A stretch of 64,000 nt of DNA from Syngnathus acus (lineage: Eukaryota > Chordata > Actinopteri > Syngnathiformes > Syngnathidae): positions 12,944,604-13,008,603 of the forward strand of contig NC_051105.1 of NCBI RefSeq assembly GCF_901709675.1, written 5' to 3'. Both the position numbers and the translations under genes were made by a program. Positions 43,851 through 54,973 of the stretch are shown here, piece by piece. The notes beneath the pieces are model-generated. The model worked only from the letters and a program-made list of their open reading frames with translations, was not told where the DNA came from and did not search any database. Position 1 is the stretch's first letter; each line of letters starts with the position of its first letter.

Positions 43851-43984
43851 CCATCTGCCTAAGAAACAAAACAGCGTTAAGGCAATGTGCTTTCAAATTT
43901 TTAAGTAGTTAATGATTTTACTGGAACCGGTTCAGACCTCCATGGGGCCCTGTGCAAAAATATGTCAAGGTGCCCCCCTAACGA

Positions 43985-44467
43985 AGGGTGTATTCAGACC
44001 CGACTATTTGGTCCGCTTGAAACGGACCAGGCTTCGATTGTAATGTTAGTCCGGACCTTTTGTGCAGGTGTGAATACACACAAAATGAATCCTGGTGTGG
44101 ATTAAAGAAACGGACCGAGACCCACTTTTCAAGTGGTCTCGGTTAGCTTCCAAACAAACTCTGGTGCGGTTTGCTTCAGGTGTGAATACAAACAGCGAAG
44201 ATCAGCACCAACAGCACAAATGTGCAGGGAAGGAACGCAGCGCGTAGGACTCGCATGTTTTCCTCCATTTTCGGGTCTGTGCTCTGTGCGCTGCCCTGGT
44301 CATTGCTGTCCAATGGGAGCACAGATCATCACAAGCTTGGATGTGAATACTTCACTTGCAAAATGTACAGTCTGAATAGGAACTGCACTAAACGAAAAAA
44401 ATTAAGTCTGCTTTGGGTCCGGACCAAACAAGCGGACTAAAGGACTTTTCTGGTCTGAACACACCCT
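43985..44467 (+). mobile_element. TIR element family L, copy in duplication unit 2
   Basis: Second copy of the 483-bp TIR element, created by the segmental duplication rather than by transposition. Confidence 0.65.
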
Positions 44468-44584
44468 AAAGTCGTCAAGACTGTCACAAGTTCAGTTATT
44501 AGGCCTACTTATTTCCCTTGGGTTAACGTTGAATGGAACATTCATATCTGTAGCTAGTTTCATAGACATTGGCCATTTGCTATC

Positions 44585-44971
44585 CATGCATCCATCCATC
44601 AACAGAAAGCAAAATAAACCATCCATCCATTTTCTATACTGCAATACTGTCGCGGACGTGCTGGAGCCTATCCCAGCAGTCATCGGGCAGTAGGCGGGGG
44701 ACACCCTGAACCGGTTGGCAGCCGATCGCAGGGCACACAGAGAAGAACAACCATTCATGCTCGCACTCACAGCTAGGGGCATTTTGGAGTGTTCAATTGG
44801 CCTACCAAGCATGTTTTTGGGATGAGGAAAGAAACCAGAGTGCCCGGAGAAAACCCACGCAGACACGGGGAGAACATGCAAATTCCACAGGGGAGGGCCG
44901 GAGGTGGAATCGAACCCGCACCCTCCTAACTGTGAGGCGGACGTGCTACCCAGTGTTCCACTGAGCCGCCG
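44585..44971 (-). mobile_element. V-SINE-like SINE, copy in duplication unit 2, with 12-bp target duplication
   Basis: Same SINE as in unit 1. Here both flanks are preserved: GGCCATTTGCTA precedes it at about 44572 and follows it at about 44971. Confidence 0.88.
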
Positions 44972-44975
44972 GCCA

Positions 44976-45231
44976 TTTGCTAGTGCAACTATATTTTGTG
45001 ACAACTGTATTTTGTGTCATAAAGTGTGCCAAGTATAGAATTCGGGGCAGTTACCAAGGAGCTAATCGTTCCTCCTTCCTTGAAAGACAAAATAATGTCA
45101 TTTATGACATTTATTACATCTTTATTATTATTTATTAAATTATTCCTTACATTATTATATTTACATCAATGACATTTATCATGTAAAGGCTTGTTTAGTT
45201 ATTCACGGAGGAATGCTTTGTATGAGAGTTA
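44976..45231. other. Unassigned stretch with (ATT)-rich patch
   Basis: TTTATTATTATTTATTAAAT-type sequence at about 45120-45170. Nothing else recognised. Confidence 0.4.
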
Positions 45232-45233
45232 TA

Positions 45234-45565
45234 CAGTGAACCCTCGCTACTTCGCATTTCGTTTATCGCGGATTTACTACATCGCGGATTTTTTTTCCAA
45301 ATTAAAAAAACATTTAAAAGTCAAAATAAAACTTCTAAATTGAGGAACATGTGTCTAACCTTTAGGACATTGTCGTATTGCTCCAAATGTTAGTTTACAT
45401 TCCTTGAGAAGTCCGTTTTCGCGTGTTAGCACGATCGCGAATTAGCACCTTTCCGGTAACTCGTTAGCCTTCCCGGTAATTCTTGTTGGTGACCGTACTT
45501 CGCAGATTTTACTTACCGCGGATGGTTTTTGGAACCAATGATCCGCGATAAACGAGGGATTACTG
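45234..45565 (+). mobile_element. TIR miniature family G
   Basis: 332 bp between TA dinucleotides. The left end is CAGTGAACCCTCGCTACTTC and the right end ATAAACGAGGGATTACTG, with subterminal TCGTTTATCGCGG and CCGCGATAAACGA inverted motifs. No coding. A fragment of the same family lies near 25.2 kb. Confidence 0.85.
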
Positions 45566-46705
45566 TATTGTGGGTGTATCGAGCTCAATTGCGATTGTAA
45601 TTATGGGGGCTCTTTTGAAATATTTTGCAGCATATACTGTTCTAATATAAAATGTCTGTGCAAATGAATTGTTTTTTCTTTTTTTTTACGGGGGGAGCTC
45701 GGAAGTACCGTATTTTTCTGACTAAAAGTCGCTCCGGAGTACAAGTCGCATCAGCCATAAAATGCACAATAAAGGGGGAAAAACATATATAAATCGCACC
45801 GGGGTTTAAGTGGCATTTTGGGGGAAATTTATTTGACAAAATCCAACACCAAGTACAGACATGAACCAGCAAAAACAGGCTAAACGATACAGTATGCTAA
45901 CGTGACATAAACACAAAGGAGGAGCTGAGAACGGGCCTGACATAACATTAACAGTTATTCAAATAACTATAACATAAATAATACATTCATCAAACCATCT
46001 GTGTCACTCCAAATCATTGAATCCATCGATCGAATTCTTCGTCCTTTCTGTAAACAACGCCGCGTGCGCGGCGCGCCGCTGACGTCGGACTCGTCGTCAG
46101 TTGCAGTTCAAATTAGTCCACAGGCCCATATAACGATGTATAAACTATATATCTAATAACTATAATATAAACAACAATTTTATCAAACCATCTGTGTAAC
46201 TCCAAATCATTAAATCCATCGATTGAATTCTTCGTCCTTTATGTAAACAACGGCGTGTGTGGAGCACCGCTGACGTCGGACTCGTCGTCAGTTGCAGTTC
46301 AAATTATTCCACAGGCCCATATAACAATATATAAACTATATATCAAATAACAATAATATAATCAACAATTTTATCGAACCATCCGTGTCACTCCAAATCA
46401 TTAAATCCATCGGAATCTTCGTCTTGTGTCACTTAAAAAAAACAACACACAGCTGTTGACTCCGGAGCTACGTGCGCCGCTGACGTCAGACTAGATATAT
46501 CAAATAAATGTAATATAAGCAACAATTTTAACGAACCATCCGTGTCACTCCAAATTATTAAATCCATAGGAATCTTCATCCGCTGTGTCACTTAAAAAAA
46601 CAAAAAAAAAACAGTTGTTGACTCCGGAACTATGTGCGCCGCTGATGTCAGACTCGTCGTCAGTTGCGGCTCCAATTATTCCACAGATCTACGTACATGT
46701 ATATA

Positions 46706-47566
46706 CCGTATTTATTCTAATTATCGACAAGGGCGATAATTAGAGAAGGTTTATGTCCAACAGGGGTGTGGGTGATTAAGAGAGAACACTTTTTGTCCGA
46801 TCGCCAAGGGGCACTGAAATGCGATAATAGGGCGATAATATGTATATTTTCCTTATGTAGTATGCAATACCTGCCTCTCACTGGTGTTCTTAACACTAGA
46901 ACAGCGGCTGTTTTGCTCTACCTCTAACAGCGGGGTGCGTCAATTGACGCTCCATCGATGCGACACGTTACCGTCGCACATCACATGTTGCGCACGTCAT
47001 GTTATCACGATCGTCTTGTTCGAGCGCACGCCCCGATAACGTAATTGCGTGAGGATATTGTAGCGGAGTGACGAGTGTAATTGTATCATAATATAGAGAT
47101 GAAGAGAACAAAATCCAAGTCGCATCAGCCTTCAAAAGAAAGAAAGCAGGCTGAAGCGCCAGACCCGCCCGCGTACATCACAACTTCAACAACAAAGAAC
47201 AAACGACATTATATTCTTTAGAAGCTGCATTAATAGAAGTTGCATCGGCAGCAGCCACAATTGCAAGCTTCTCTTTAATGGTATATTTTCTATATTTTGG
47301 CAATTTTTCAGTCGATCATTCAAATCCGTCTGAAATCAAATATTTCCAGGGAAGATTCTCGTGGTTTCGTTCGACGTGCTGTCAAATCAGTCATATTTAA
47401 ACTTGCGCAATGAGGTCGGCATGCGGTCGCGGAGGAAAACGTAAGTTTTGGGGGGAATTTTTAGCGGCATGGGCGATAGTAGAGGTATCACTGTTTTTTA
47501 TTTATGTCATCGCTAACACACACTGGGCAATTATTAGAATATGGGCGATAATTAGAATAAATATGG
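46706..47566 (+). mobile_element. TIR element family F, nested in family E
   Basis: 861 bp between TA. Ends are CCGTATTTATTCTAATTATC and GATAATTAGAATAAATATGG, with repeated GGCGATAAT motifs near both ends. The interior contains a short frame at 47099-47221 that is Lys/Ser-rich and might be the start of a lost transposase. It is the only F copy in the window. Confidence 0.82.
47099..47221 (+). pseudogene. 40-codon basic frame inside family F
   Basis: ATG-led frame beginning MKRTKSKSHQPSKERKQAEA, ending in TAG. Position, composition and an upstream stop-rich leader would fit the N-terminus of a transposase whose body was deleted, but nothing in it identifies a family. It may be chance. Confidence 0.25.
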
Positions 47567-47962
47567 TAACTATATTGTAGCGTTACCAAAGTACCAGGCA
47601 AGACGTGTGTCTGGTAACCGTCTCTTTATTTCACAAAACAAGAGCTCAGCATATGAGCCAACACAGTGCTATATGCAAGCGCCCTGGATCACTCTACCCC
47701 CCCCCCCCCTTGCTGCCTTCATGGCCTTGCTAGACAATCAGAAACTACTGAAGTCTAACAACATAAGACGTTGCTACTTTAAATAAACTATAAATCAAAT
47801 AACTACAACATAAATAACAAGTTTATCGAACCATTTGTGTCACTCCAAATCATTACATCTCCTGACTCCGGAAGTCAGTGAAGGGAACTCATTGTCAGTG
47901 AGGCTCCAATTATTCCACAGCCATAGTGCGCCCTCATGCGGTTTATAGTCTGAAAAATACGG

Positions 47963-48150
47963 TAGTTTCGCCCAGGAAGTAATTCAATGCAGAACCACCA
48001 CAGTGTCAGTGGGAGTTGTCAGTCTTTTGTTCACAAACTAGATATTAAGTTAGAATACATAACATACATACAAAGGAGTCAAATTGGGGAAAAAAATCCC
48101 TATTAGTCTATAAAAAAAATCACAACCAGAGTGCTTGTCCATAGGAAAGA
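47963..48150. other. Unassigned non-coding stretch
   Basis: No recognised repeat after the family E terminus. Confidence 0.4.
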
Positions 48151-51100
48151 CTTTTTTTTTTATTGAAAAACTGTATTTTGTAACAGACTGGTGGAATGTG
48201 TCATATATGCTCACTGTTTTTTTTTCTTCAGATTTTCAACATTAAAATCAGTTTTTCACAACTTCTTTAACTCATTCTTGACAAGAAAGGAGAAAAGGGG
48301 TACAGTCACCTAGTAATCATGACAGGACAACAAAAAATCAAGGTTGAAAGAACAAAAAAGCAATTCACATATAATACTGTGTTACTGACAAACTGGACTG
48401 AAATAAAATAAAACAAATGCTCCCCTCCCAAAAAAAAAAAAAATTAACTCAATAAATATTTATGGGACACACTTATGGCACAAATATGCAGCAGTCAGTT
48501 TGGCAAATATTTGCTAAATTTTTTTCCCAAACCAAATTACTATGGAAACAGTGCAAAAGGGAAGGGCGTGGGGAGGACACTTTCCATTGAGCGCTAGCTA
48601 AAATACATAGCAAAAAATTCAAATTTTATACAAAAGCTTTTACTTTAAGAGTTTATAAAAATGTCTTCTTCTGTTCTCGTCAATATTTACATAAGCTATT
48701 TACCAAAAAGTAGTATGCTCTTTTGTACTGAAGTTTATTCCATTTTTTTCTGAAAGTTTTTGTATTTAATTTCCTAAAAAGGTGAATAAGGCTATTGTAA
48801 CAACCCAGGATCCATATACAATACAAACAATAATGTATTTACAGTTTCTTACCTACAGAAGAGTGGTGCAAAATTTCTGAGTCAAGTGACCAAGGGGTGA
48901 TCAAACGAGCAAGGCATTTTACAGGAACATAACGTGCTTTTCCTCTCCGACTTAATAAGACTCTCTGACAGCCCATCTATGACATTTAATCACATTCATA
49001 CCAAATCTGGTCAATGTTCGGAGAGTGTTATTCAAGTGAAGGCCAAGAAAAAGACGGCAGATAAAAAAAAACAAAAAACTAATAAGATTGTCATATTCTG
49101 CTGCAGGTGCACAGAAACTTAAGACATTTTTTGTTATGTCTTTTTTCATCTTTTACAAAATATCTGTTCAGATGTCATACAATTTTAATTGTTAATTTTT
49201 TTCACAGCTAAACAGTTGCACAACAATAAAACAAAAAAAGAGTTGAAATAATATGCGGGGAATAAAACTAACAGCAGGCTTGTTGACACTGTTGTTTTAC
49301 AGTATGCCATTTGAAACGTCTTTCAGTGGTTAAGAACACTTCCCATAGGTGTTTTCATAGTGTGTGTGAGTGTGCGTGCGTGCGTGCGTGTGTGTGTGTG
49401 TATATATATATATATGTGTGTGTCAGAATTGATTACAAAAATAAATAACAGTTGCATATTCGCTGATTTTGTAGCCTCTTAGAGGCACAAACCTCATTAT
49501 ACTAGGCTTGGCTTTTCGGTGAAATTTTATGTGATTCATGAGGAAGATGGGGCGCTATACACTTCGAAAAGAGATATGATTGTGAGCTGAAGATTTGTGG
49601 AATCACTGAAACATGAATAATTGAATAGTCACACACGTACACATGCAAAGATGAGATGAAGGATGTGTGTGCGGAAATTAGGGGCACTGGGTGTTCATGA
49701 CATACAGTATATGCTACGCTGAGCGAGTAAGAGAGACAGCTACTCTGCTCTATAAGAGCCAAGGGTCCCAATTCCCTCACATGGCCCTGCTTCCCCTGGA
49801 GATCTTAAGAAATTGCAGGACTTGAAGCATAATCAAATAATAAAATATCTAGGTTGCATAATGTGCACGTATACCTTAATACAGTATATTATTACCTCTT
49901 GCCATACCAACATCAGTCTGTGCTCTATGTGTCTATAATAAATAAAATCTCATCTATATTTTTCATGATGTATACTTTGTAAAACTTAATTTTAAAGCCC
50001 TAAGACATGGAAATTACGATGACGAAAGAACAGTGACAATGGATGAGTATGTCCCTGCTTTAAAAAAAACGTGAGCACTGGCCAAACTTAATTGGGCTCG
50101 AGATGCCCTGTCTTCAGATGTTTAGAGTAAACGTTACAGTACCTAGAGCTGTTTTACGCAGCTAAGCTAACCTCTGCTGTATCTTGACCTTTCTTCACCT
50201 GATCCAAAAAAAAAAAAAATTAAATAAAAACGACACTAAGGCAAATTGGATTTCTTATTGCCCTAAACAATTTCCCATTTAAAGCTCAGGTTTCGGGGAG
50301 CTGAGGTGAGTAGTTACTATTAACACTGCCAGGATACAGCTTATCTCAAATCTCTCTTTTTCATTGTCCATCTCTGGACTGCTATGAAGAGTGCAGGTAC
50401 CAAAACAGGCTTAAAAGTGCTGCTCTTTTTTTTTTTTTACAAAGTCCTCCACTCTTCAGGCATGTCTTTTAATAGACTTGTCACACAATCATCCTCAATA
50501 TCATCCTATCATCTTGAACACACACTTGCTACTCCACTTGTCTTTGAATATTACAAAAAAAAACTATGTGCTGAGAAAGGATGAATTAAACTCCTATTTG
50601 CACAAAGCTACACCAGGATATCAAAGCCACACGTAATCAAATCAAATGTACATAGGATACACACTGGATACAACCTTCAAGTAACATGAAAGAAGAATTT
50701 GGTGAGAACGCATCTATGAATTGGGACAAATGGTGTATCCACAAAAGAAAAATGTTGAAATTGACAGATGTGCGTAGTAGTGGGTGGGCTGACAGGGTGT
50801 TTGGGTGATATCTGCAAGTCAGTCAGCAAAGTCCCAGAGAGGATGGTTATAAAATATTTCCCCCTTTCCTTGTTCGCCTGGGGAATCAAATTGTCATTCA
50901 ACCCAGCGAACATCAAGGGTGGGCAGCCACTTTGTAAGTTCATGGTCAGCCTAATTCTTCTCTGTTACCTTTCTTCCAGGCTCAAATCTTTCCAGCTAAT
51001 TTTATTTTTCCAACCGACATTCTCTATGATGAATCTTTCACATCCATTTAGTCGTCTCTCCTTTCCATGACAGCAAAATAAAAATAACACTTGCATCTCT

Positions 51101-51487
51101 CAAACCTCTTGGACCTAACATATCAAGCTCCCGAACATGCAAGCCACTTGTGCACAAACCAGAAAAGGGAGAAAGTTTGGACAAAGATACACTCCATTTT
51201 TCCTTTTCCTATTGCCCAAAGCCACGAAGTAGCAGCAGCAGCAGCAATTTCTCAGGTCTCTGCCAATCCCAGTCAAACTCGCTGTGAACATATCAGAGGA
51301 AGTAGGTATAATCTAAATTTGACAATGAAAATATTACTGACAAAGTATCATAGGAGAGGACTTGGCAGAATGAAAGAAGAAGGGTGAGGGAGTTTGTTTG
51401 CAGGCATGGGGGCTGTGCTAGCTGAAACCATGAACGCGCCAATCTCTACAGTGATCCAGTAAGTCTCGTGTTTTTCAACGTTCCTCT
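48151..51487 (-). other. efnb2: Probable 3' UTR and downstream region of the ephrin-B2 gene
   Basis: Immediately follows the ephrin-B stop codon on the minus strand and, unlike its surroundings, holds no recognised transposon over 3.3 kb. Ephrin-B2 genes are known for long 3' UTRs. Minus-strand AATAAA candidates lie at about 51001 and in a run near 48160, but I cannot choose the true end. A (GT)n/(TA)n microsatellite lies at 49362-49412. Short frames here have no recognisable motif. The extent is inference. Confidence 0.35.
49362..49412. repeat. (GT)n(TA)n microsatellite
   Basis: GTGTGAGTGTGCGTGCGTGC followed by (GT)n and (TA)n. Confidence 0.85.
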
Positions 51488-51894
51488 TCAAACTTTATAA
51501 TATATGTTGGCAGGGCTCTGCGGTGGCATCTCTTGAACTATGTAGACCGGGTGGCCATAATCGCCACTGACCTTCTCGTAGTGGGGGCAAAAGACACTGT
51601 CTGCAGTCCTGAGCGGGATGATGATGTCGCTGGGCTCGGAGCCATTATTGTTTCCACCACTGCCACTTCGCTTAGGCGTGGCCAGCGTGCTCAGAGACAA
51701 TGTAGCTGCATGCTGTGGAGAGTGCTTGCGGTGACGCCGCCGGTATTTGAGAAGCAGCAGCACCAGCATGATGATGATGATGATAAAGATGACACTGCCT
51801 GAGGCAATGCTGACAAAGATGGCCACCCCAGAACCGATGATATTGGATGACTTCCCGCCTGTGTTGTTTGCATCGCTTTCTCTGGATGCTGCAC
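51488..51894 (-). CDS. efnb2: Ephrin-B2-like, last coding exon (transmembrane helix and cytoplasmic tail)
   Basis: Ephrin-B proteins are membrane ligands of Eph receptor kinases and signal in reverse through their own tail in vessel, neural and boundary patterning. The exon opens after an acceptor TTTGGCAG and encodes 135 residues. These are a Ser/Asn-rich stalk with an NNT glycosylation site, a hydrophobic helix of about 25 residues (about 24-49), then [13 protein letters not shown] and the tail almost invariant in ephrin-B2. The tail has [43 protein letters not shown] and the C-terminal IYYKV, with the conserved tyrosines and the PDZ ligand. TGA is at 51488-51490. The tail fits B2 rather than B1 or B3 from family knowledge. 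Whether it is the a or b fish paralogue is not decided. A 5-residue Gly/Ser/Asn expansion follows KRSG. Confidence 0.95.
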
Positions 51895-53172
51895 CTGCCA
51901 AACATAAAAAAAAAGTCATGAGGGTCTAAATGACAAAAACAATTATTCATCCATTCAAAATATGTGTCCATCATATGTTACTTATGCGGCTATTTTGAGA
52001 AGCTTTGTGTTTTAATGTAAAATGCAAACGTGCCATTGCAAAGGACAAAGATGAAAACTGTTGAAACTGAGATGAACTATAAGAACAATAAAGACACTGC
52101 ATTCGTGTACCAACATTAATAGAATTCTGAATAGTGTTACTTGGTTGTGTTTGCAATTCCCAAAATTTAGACGTAGCGAATGCTTTCACTGAAAAAAACA
52201 GGGAGAGGAGCCCTCATTTTCAACATTATTTTCATAATGTATCCTCCAAAGAGATAAATGACAGCACAGTGACGAGAGTACAAGAAAAGGAGTAAGTAAT
52301 AAGACTTATATTGAAGGCTTTTCTATGAAGATTAAATTCAATTAGTCATCATTTGCATACAATCTATGTAGACGGTTACCTTAAAACTAGGACAAAAAAT
52401 GGCACTAAGATGTGCATAATTTTAAACTAACACCTCAGGGGGTAAAAAATTAAAAAAAGATCCCCTTCTTGTTTTTTTATGAACTTCTAAATGGAAATGG
52501 TTTACGTCCATTACTGAAGTGATGATGTTCTCAGGTGCTACCTGGCTATCTATGCTTTCTGCTGATCTTTTGAGGCCTAAAAGTAATACATCAGCGGTCG
52601 CACTGAGGTAAGAGCTGATACAAGATGGCAGGCATCCCAAAGCAAGGACCCTTGTGCTGTTGTACAAGGAGATTATACTACCTCATACACTGCTCTAATG
52701 CCCATATGCTCATTGTAGCACCTGACACGAAACGGGATTTTTTTATGATACCACAGAATATATTATGCAGGGGAATAAACTAGTTAAAGCAAAGCATTCT
52801 CCTAGAATTTTTAAATGAAATTCAAAAGAAATTTCTGATGCGTTGCATGTGGATATGTGCAGCTTGCTTTTGTTCAAAAAATTGTTTTATGAGAATGGAG
52901 CTGGGTTAAAAAGATGGCACACGATCATTTTCCTGAAAATGCCACTCCAATGATGGATTAAATGGAGTGGACCAGCATAATGATGACTTTGAAGCCCTTG
53001 AGAGTGGAGAGGCCAGAGATGCCTATCACGTTAATGGCTAACATTCAATTACAGACTGATTAATTGGTGTCCTTTCTTTCCAGGGCTTCCTCTGTAAGGC
53101 CAAATTGTTTCAATAAATCCTCCACTCAGTTACCACTTTCGCAGCATTTAAAATGACAGCATATGATCTCAC
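51895..53172 (-). other. efnb2: Ephrin-B2 intron before the last exon
   Basis: GT-AG intron (donor CCAG|GTGAGA, acceptor TTTGGCAG|GT). I recognise no transposon in it. Phase 1 at both sides. Confidence 0.9.
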
Positions 53173-53283
53173 CTGGCTTCTCTAGCACTTCATTATTTTT
53201 GTGGGTGTCCTTGCTGTCTGGGTGCTTAGGAGAGTATGGAACCCTGGTGGGTTTGTCTTTGGATGTAACAGGGTCAGTAGGAT
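53173..53283 (-). CDS. efnb2: Ephrin-B2-like, penultimate coding exon (extracellular stalk)
   Basis: 111 bp, phase 1 in and out, between acceptor TTTTCTCAG and donor GTGAGA. It encodes about 37 residues, starting NPTDPVTSKDKPTRVPYSPK and ending EVLEKPG, hydrophilic and Pro/Lys/Asp-rich. It is the fast-evolving linker between the ephrin domain and the membrane. Similarity to other ephrins is weak here; the call rests on frame continuity with both neighbours. Confidence 0.88.
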
Positions 53284-54148
53284 CTGAGAAAACACAAGAT
53301 AACATTTTTGAATTGTAAGGACACAGTTTTCAAGTTAAACAAGTATTTCCATCTAAGTCAAAATCACATCAACAAAAAATTATGATAAAAAAAATCATAT
53401 TACAATAGTACTGTAGATCACAATAAGGAGGGATGAAAACCACCACCGTGGTTTTAAGGATCTACGTAGCACAGCAATGTAATTCAGGATTCCGCTCACG
53501 AACAAGTAAGTTAGATTGTAAAAGATTCATAGGTGTGAATAATTGTTTGGCAAAATGTATATTACGATTGGCTAGCGGCACAGACAATTGCTGATCTTTT
53601 AGCATAGGTTAGTGATAGAGGCTAATTGGGTGTTGTAGGAATGGAACTCCATAAGTTCAGCATAAAACCCTCATAAAACCTTAAGCTATGTATATACAAC
53701 ACGGAACCTTAAGCTATTTTCATTACGGAACCTGAAGAAACTGTCAGCCTCAGGAAATTGCAACACTAGAAGTCACCTAAGCAACTGATTCATGAATAAT
53801 TACTGTATTGATTCAGAATAGAACTTCGTTTTATAGTTGTGCTATCTTGTGTGGTGCTTGTGATAACAGTTTGTGTGCATCTACGTGAGAATTAGTTACG
53901 TGTGCTCAAAAGTGCAGATGTTTTCACTGGATGTAAGCTTGCTCAATTGTTTGAATGTGTGTAAAACCTTGTCTTCGTTATATCCCTTCCTCCCAACCCA
54001 GATGTCACAAAGACAATGACCCTCCACTGTTTCTTGTGACCTTATCAAGACATTACATTTGTTGGATGTTGCACGAATTTTCACATTGCATGAGCACTGT
54101 GTTGTGACTGCTCATTCCTTACTCTTGCTCTAATTTACTTATACTCAC
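53284..54148 (-). other. efnb2: Ephrin-B2 intron
   Basis: GT-AG intron (donor ACAAA|GTGAGT, acceptor TTTTCTCAG). No transposon recognised. Confidence 0.88.
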
Positions 54149-54241
54149 TTTGTCCCACTCTCATGATCATCTTCATGGACTTGGTCTTGCATACTCCCCC
54201 CTCTTGGTTGTCGATGCCTTCCATTGTGCCATTTGATGTTG
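54149..54241 (-). CDS. efnb2: Ephrin-B2-like, exon ending the ephrin domain
   Basis: 93 bp between acceptor CTTTGTGCTGTAG and donor GTGAGT. After a split codon it encodes [20 protein letters not shown] and [10 protein letters not shown], the last strand of the receptor-binding domain. It includes the conserved EGGVC cysteine, which forms a disulfide in the ephrin fold. Frame and phase join to the next exon. The preceding exon, with the rest of the ephrin domain, is not found between here and 64000. Confidence 0.93.
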
Positions 54242-54497
54242 CTACAGCACAAAGAGAGACACAGGAAATAGTGACAATTGTCACTGCAATCATCTGGTTG
54301 GGAAAAACCTATTCTGGTGGCCTGTAGACATTATGGTCTATGCCTCGGGCTTACTTTTTGGGGGAAACAATCAGTTCAGAAAGACAATAGAAGGTGTAAA
54401 ATCTTTCCGTTAAGGTACAAAATTATTCAATTAACTTCAGTAATTGTGCCTTGTCAAGTATAGTTTTGCTTATCTTACACACTTCCCAAAATCACAC

Positions 54498-54600
54498 AAA
54501 CAGACACACACCCGCACGCACGCACACACACGCACACACACACACACACGCACACACACACAAACACAAGCGCCTCCCCCAACAAATACACACATACACA
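54498..54600. repeat. (CA)n microsatellite
   Basis: CACGCACACACA-type tract. Thr-His-rich frames through it are artefacts. The following 370 bp show nothing recognisable. Confidence 0.88.
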
Positions 54601-54973
54601 CATTCATACAATACGAAACTTATAAGAATATTGACAACAGGCTGGGTTCAGAGAGGAAACGTGATCATAGGAAGGACTCATAGGAGCCATGTGCATCGAG
54701 ACCAGCACATCACCCACAGACCCCAGGGCGCCGCCAAGGTGCCGAGAGAAGGTGTGGGGCAAAAATCCAACCCACACCGGCTCACACAGGGCAACGCCAA
54801 GGCAGCCACAGGCAACCGCCGCTTCCGGGGCAGCAGACTCCTTTAGAGGAACAATGGAAGAAGAAAGCTTGATAAAAGTGGATAAATAAATAATACTAGT
54901 TGTACAATACTAAACTACTACAATACTAAATAAATCTTTGCTAGGAATAAAATTTGTGGGTGGATTGATAGAT

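Larger units (their letters stand above)
42732..43853 (+). repeat. Tandem duplication unit 1 (1,122 bp)
   Basis: Every reading frame and every line I compared recurs unchanged 1,122 bp further on. The unit carries a TIR element and a SINE in the minus orientation. The start is at TCTGCCTAAGAAAC. The junction with unit 2 lies at GGCCATCTGCCT, where the SINE target duplication meets the start of the unit. Confidence 0.93.
43854..44975 (+). repeat. Tandem duplication unit 2 (1,122 bp)
   Basis: Copy of the preceding unit with no difference seen by eye. Its right end runs into GGCCATTTGCTAGTGC, which keeps the original right-hand SINE target duplication and marks where the ancestral single copy continued. 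Confidence 0.93.
45708..47962 (+). mobile_element. TIR element family E, copy 2 (with internal tandem units and a nested family F element)
   Basis: 2,255 bp between TA. Ends are CCGTATTTTTCTGACTAAAA and TTTATAGTCTGAAAAATACGG. After the left domain (AAATCCAACACCAAGTACAG) come about four tandem units, the first three spaced about 190 bp (starts near 45992, 46185, 46376, 46534). Each has a CC(A/G)TGTCACTCCAAAT motif and most a CCGCTGACGTC(G/A)GACTCGTCG block. A family F element interrupts it at 46706-47566, and a further unit and a GCGCCCTCATGCGG block close it. No transposase recognised. Confidence 0.87.

Noticed and set aside
51533-51974. Plus-strand and alternative minus-strand frames over the ephrin tail exon
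   Set aside because: They overlap a conserved coding exon in other frames and have no recognisable motifs.
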